Source: Komagataeibacter swingsii (GTDB lineage: Bacteria > Pseudomonadota > Alphaproteobacteria > Acetobacterales > Acetobacteraceae). Taken from it: a stretch of DNA of 35,290 nucleotides. The position numbers and the translations under genes are program-made. Below, piece after piece: positions 32,437-35,290 of the stretch. Location: contig NZ_NKUB01000027.1 of assembly GCF_003207895.1 (NCBI RefSeq), forward strand, positions 1 through 35,290, in the 5' to 3' direction. The notes under the pieces are model-generated. The model saw nothing but the letters and a program-made list of their open reading frames with translations, had not been told where the DNA came from and searched no databases. Within the stretch, counting starts at the first letter, position 1; each line of letters opens with the position of its first letter.

Positions 32437-33501
32437 TCAGTCCCCCGCCGCCCCCATGGTGGGATAGTCGATATAGCCTTCCGGCCCGTGGGTGTAGAAG
32501 GTGGACGGGTCGGGCGGCGTCAGTTCCACGCCCGCGCGCAGGCGTTCGGGCAGGTCGGGGTTGGATATGAAGGCCTGGCCAAAGGCCACGGCGTCGGCGC
32601 GGCCGGTCTCGATGGCTTTTTCGGCGCTGGCCCCGGTGAATTTTTCATTGGCGATATACACGCCGCCAAACTGCTTTTTCAGTTGCGGGCCAAGGCTGTC
32701 CGGCCCCTCGGCCTCACGCGCGCAGATGAAGGCGATGCCGCGCCGGCCCAGTTCGGTGGCGACGTAGCCGAATGTCGCGGCGGGGTCGGAATCCCCCATG
32801 TCATGCAGGTCGCAGCGCGGTGACAGGTGCATCCCCACCCTGTCCTTTCCCCACACGCCAATGGCGGCGTCCGTGACCTCCAGCATCAGCCGCGCGCGGT
32901 TTTCGATCGGCCCGCCATACCGGTCGGTGCGGTGGTTGGTGGAATCCTGCAAAAACTGGTCCAGCAGGTAGCCGTTCGCGCCGTGGATCTCCACCCCGTC
33001 AAACCCGGCCACCTTCGCCAGTTCCGCGCCATGGCGGAAGGCGTCGACAATGCCCGGTATCTCGTCCGTGCGCAGGGCGCGGGGGGTGACGTAGTCGCGC
33101 ATGGGCCGCAGCAGGCTGACATGCCCCTTCGCCGCGATCGCGCTGGGGGCGACCGGGGCATCCCCATTCAGGAAATACGGGTCCGAAATCCGGCCCACAT
33201 GCCATAGCTGCATGAAAATGCGCCCGCCCACCGCATGCACGGCGGATGTCACCTTCTTCCACCCCTGCGCCTGCGCGTCGGTCCAGATGCCGGGCACGCC
33301 TTCATAGCCGATGCCCTGTGGCGTGACCGGCGTTGCTTCCGACAGGATCAGCCCCGCCAGCGCGCGCTGGGCATAGTATTCGGCCATCAGGTCATTGGGA
33401 ATGTGCCCGGGGCTGGCGCGCAGGCGCGTCAGCGGCGCCATGACGATGCGGTTGGGCAGGGTCAGCGCGCCGACCTTCAGCGGGGTGAACAGGGTTGGCA
33501 T
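32437..33501 (-). CDS. Old Yellow Enzyme-family alkene reductase
   Basis: A 354-aa FMN-dependent ene-reductase starting MPTLFTPLKVGALTLPNRIV. The TIM-barrel landmarks are present: APLTRLRASPG, ILSEATPVTPQGIG and QLWHVGR, with active-site His173, Asn176 and Tyr178 in VEIHGANGYLLDQFL at the spacing of His191, Asn194 and Tyr196 of OYE1, then NHRTDRYGG and a C-terminal ADAVAFGQAFISNPDLPERL phosphate-binding segment. It reduces activated C=C bonds using NAD(P)H, often in detoxification of electrophiles. GGAGAG nine bases before the ATG at 33501 supports that start over 33525. It is probably monocistronic, with a hairpin repeat at its 3' end. Confidence 0.9.
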   Translation of the reverse strand: MPTLFTPLKVGALTLPNRIVMAPLTRLRASPGHIPNDLMAEYYAQRALAGLILSEATPVTPQGIGYEGVPGIWTDAQAQGWKKVTSAVHAVGGRIFMQLWHVGRISDPYFLNGDAPVAPSAIAAKGHVSLLRPMRDYVTPRALRTDEIPGIVDAFRHGAELAKVAGFDGVEIHGANGYLLDQFLQDSTNHRTDRYGGPIENRARLMLEVTDAAIGVWGKDRVGMHLSPRCDLHDMGDSDPAATFGYVATELGRRGIAFICAREAEGPDSLGPQLKKQFGGVYIANEKFTGASAEKAIETGRADAVAFGQAFISNPDLPERLRAGVELTPPDPSTFYTHGPEGYIDYPTMGAAGD

Positions 33502-33604
33502 GGGCGTTCTCTCCACAGGTTTCATGTGGGGATGATGGTCCCATTATGCCCCTGTCGCAAGCGCGCCCCGCCCGCATGGCCGCAGCGCGGGCGCACTGTC
33601 CGGG

Positions 33605-33988
33605 TCAGAGGCCCTGGTGGGTCTTGACGGCGGAGGAGGACAGCGTGTGGTGCCACACGACATCGTTGTTGTAGATGATGGTCAGGCTTTTCATCTGCCC
33701 ATGCGACCCGCTGGAGAACGCGCCATAATACGGGATGAAGTTCGTGCCATTGGCATGCGACGTGGTGAAATCGTATTTCCAGATTTCATGGCCGCTATCG
33801 GTGAAGCTGGTGTTCAGCGGGTCGCCGAACATGGCCCGGACCTGTTCCTTGGTGGTCTGGTTGTCGTGGATCTTCTGGTCGATGGTTTCGCTGGTTTCGT
33901 GGCGGATCGAGGTATTGCCCGATGATTCGCAGCCCGATACCAGAAGAACGGCGCCAAGGCAGGCCGCAATGGAAATTCTTTTCATCAT
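33605..33988 (-). CDS. BamE/SmpA-like lipoprotein
   Basis: A 127-aa protein with a lipoprotein signal: MMKRISIAACLGAVLLVSGC, lipobox LVSGC, Cys20. The mature part has the SmpA/OmlA pattern TTKEQVRAMFGDPLNT followed by HEIWKYDFTTS, typical of BamE-domain lipoproteins, and a Ser/Gly/Asn-rich loop (GAFSSGSHGQMKS). True BamE helps the Bam complex at the outer membrane; many paralogues like this one have unknown roles. It has its own AT-rich promoter region upstream. Confidence 0.82.
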   Translation of the reverse strand: MMKRISIAACLGAVLLVSGCESSGNTSIRHETSETIDQKIHDNQTTKEQVRAMFGDPLNTSFTDSGHEIWKYDFTTSHANGTNFIPYYGAFSSGSHGQMKSLTIIYNNDVVWHHTLSSSAVKTHQGL

Positions 33989-34273
33989 GAATGCTCCATT
34001 AATCTGTATAAATTGAAGGTATATAAATATGGAATGTATTTATATTACGATATGTGGGATATATTCCATTGACCTGAAAATCCAGTGCCAAAATCCAAAA
34101 GCTGTAATTTTTCCTTACAACAGATATGCGCCGATATGCGCGGCGTGGCCCGCACCTGCCATGCAGGTTTGAAAAAGTCATGCATCCGTAACGAAGATCG
34201 TCGACTCCATGCCCCCGTCCCGGGGTGGGGGGCGCGCCACCATGTCATATTTTTGCCACACTTTCGCTGGCCG
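33989..34273. other. AT-rich promoter region
   Basis: About 285 nt between the lipoprotein and DUF4105 genes. The part near the lipoprotein (34015-34070) is AT-rich with several TATA-like steps, as expected for its promoter, but no box pair stands out. No gene is supported here. Confidence 0.45.
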
Positions 34274-35290
34274 TCATGGCCCGCCCGGTCCCTCCGGCGG
34301 GGGCAGGCCGGCACGGATGGCGGCGGAATAGTCGGGGCCGATCACCGCATCGCGCGCGCGGTGGATGCGGCTGGCGTCATGCACCGCCGCGAAACCGCGA
34401 TAGCGTTGCGGGTCATACGGGCCAAGCAGGCCCATGTCATACGCCATGGCCGCCGTATGCCCGCTCAGGATCACGCGCCAGTCCAGCCGGTAGCGCAGCC
34501 GCGCGCCCGCGCGCGCCAGTATGCCGGTGGTGCAGTTGTCGGTCAGGGTATTGTACCATACGGGGCGGGAAATGATGTCATGGATCGCGCCGACATAGCT
34601 CAGGAACAGGCGCTGGCGCACCGCGGGTGCGATATCCAGCCGGTACAGGTACACCCGTTCGCGGCGGATGTCGGTGCGCACGCCGATCAGGTCGCGTTCA
34701 TCGGCGGTGACATAGAACAGTTCGTAATGATGGAAGAACCCGGCAATGGTGGAATAGGGAAACCGGGCCTGCCTGCGTGTCTCGATGGACATGGCGAGAT
34801 GCCTGCCATCGGAAAACCCGAAGCTGAGGAACACATGCGCGATCGTCTCCCCCGCCCAGTAGGAGGTCACGAGGTCCACGCTGTCCAGCCGGTTCAGGTC
34901 ATAGGCGGCGTCGTACCATGCCGGGATGTAGTCGGTCTCGCTCCGGTAGCGGAAATTGCGCACGTTATGGACATGCACCACATCCCCCACCCGCCATGCA
35001 TCGGCGGGCACGGCGTATTCGCCCGCCCAGACCCGGTCGTTGCGCGGCGGGTCGGTCACGTACCAGACCGCCAGCGCCGCCACCGTCACCACCCGCGCCG
35101 GAAAGGCCAGCCCCGCCGGGCGCAGCCAGCGCGCGCCGGCCATGATGGCGGGAAACGCCGCCGACAGCCCCAGCCGCAGCGCATCGGGCGCGATGGTGGA
35201 ATAATACAGCGCCCCCGCGCCCAGCGCCACGCCCGCCCCCTGCACCGCGCGCGCGCCCCAGCGCCGCGCCACGCGCCATGCGTGCCGCCC
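34274..35290 (-). CDS. DUF4105 membrane protein, 5' end beyond the window
   Basis: At least 339 codons, with an open frame running off the right edge; an in-frame GTG at 35272 exists but the frame continues upstream. The N-terminal ~85 residues hold two or three hydrophobic segments. The rest is a DUF4105 domain: VHVHNVRNFRYRSETDYIPA, then SYWAGETIAHVFLSFGF, SIETRRQARFPYS, FYVTADERDLIGVRTDIRRE, VYLYRLDI and TDNCTTGIL, including the conserved Cys and His of this family. DUF4105 (Lnb-type N-terminal domain) proteins are predicted periplasmic or membrane hydrolases of unknown role. Confidence 0.8.
   Translation of the reverse strand, partial: GRHAWRVARRWGARAVQGAGVALGAGALYYSTIAPDALRLGLSAAFPAIMAGARWLRPAGLAFPARVVTVAALAVWYVTDPPRNDRVWAGEYAVPADAWRVGDVVHVHNVRNFRYRSETDYIPAWYDAAYDLNRLDSVDLVTSYWAGETIAHVFLSFGFSDGRHLAMSIETRRQARFPYSTIAGFFHHYELFYVTADERDLIGVRTDIRRERVYLYRLDIAPAVRQRLFLSYVGAIHDIISRPVWYNTLTDNCTTGILARAGARLRYRLDWRVILSGHTAAMAYDMGLLGPYDPQRYRGFAAVHDASRIHRARDAVIGPDYSAAIRAGLPPPEGPGGP

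Noticed and set aside
1-35290. CRISPR arrays, rRNA, tRNA and integrase genes
   Set aside because: I looked for regular 25-40 bp direct repeats with spacers, conserved rRNA segments, tRNA arms and tyrosine or serine recombinase motifs and found none.

Overview
The window is high-GC DNA apart from one very AT-rich gene. Codon use, the mix of families and a dense family of hairpin repeats suggest an acetic acid bacterium (Acetobacteraceae, perhaps Komagataeibacter or Gluconacetobacter). That placement is inference; no rRNA or other marker gene is present.

Positions 1-13,780 hold the late module of a contractile-tailed prophage, read on the minus strand. In transcription order it encodes small terminase, large terminase, portal, scaffold, major capsid, two neck-type proteins, a sheath-associated virion protein, tail sheath, tail tube, a tail assembly chaperone with a textbook -1 frameshift signal, and the first codons of a probable tape measure gene cut by the window edge. 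Four genes that do not look like core virion genes interrupt or face this module: a small plus-strand ORF (1303-1455), a small exported protein (7306-7557), a two-cupin protein (7962-8657) and a membrane-anchored DUF2726 protein on the plus strand (11046-11726).

Positions 14,240-16,162 encode a stand-alone NACHT NTPase of the bacterial NLR-like antiphage type. Its base composition is unlike anything around it, and it sits directly behind the terminase genes. It is the best candidate for an undescribed system in the window. Next come a nitrilase-family amidase translationally coupled to an amino-acid permease, a two-domain hypothetical protein, and an EamA/DMT transporter with a 74-residue histidine-rich tail.

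Positions 21,551-27,653 hold a phage early and immunity module: a DUF6456-like protein, a VirE-type ATPase and a primase-polymerase on the minus strand, and a divergent tandem-HTH/S24 (CI-like) repressor. Three matching operators lie between the primase and the repressor. A secreted YtcJ-like amidohydrolase (22471-24294) interrupts this module. Because early and late modules share strand and order, one prophage with several kilobases of cargo is the simplest reading, but no integrase or attachment site is visible.

Positions 27,800-35,290 look like ordinary chromosome: a small exported protein, a DOPA-4,5-dioxygenase-like protein, a ~100-bp minisatellite, an EcsC-family protein, a lower-GC membrane protein, a periplasmic GlcG/HbpS-like protein, an Old Yellow Enzyme, a BamE-like lipoprotein and a truncated DUF4105 membrane protein.

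Over a dozen copies of one hairpin repeat punctuate the window. Two are intact 163-bp elements with terminal inverted repeats and TAA target duplications. The family is therefore a miniature transposable element that carries what looks like a bidirectional terminator.
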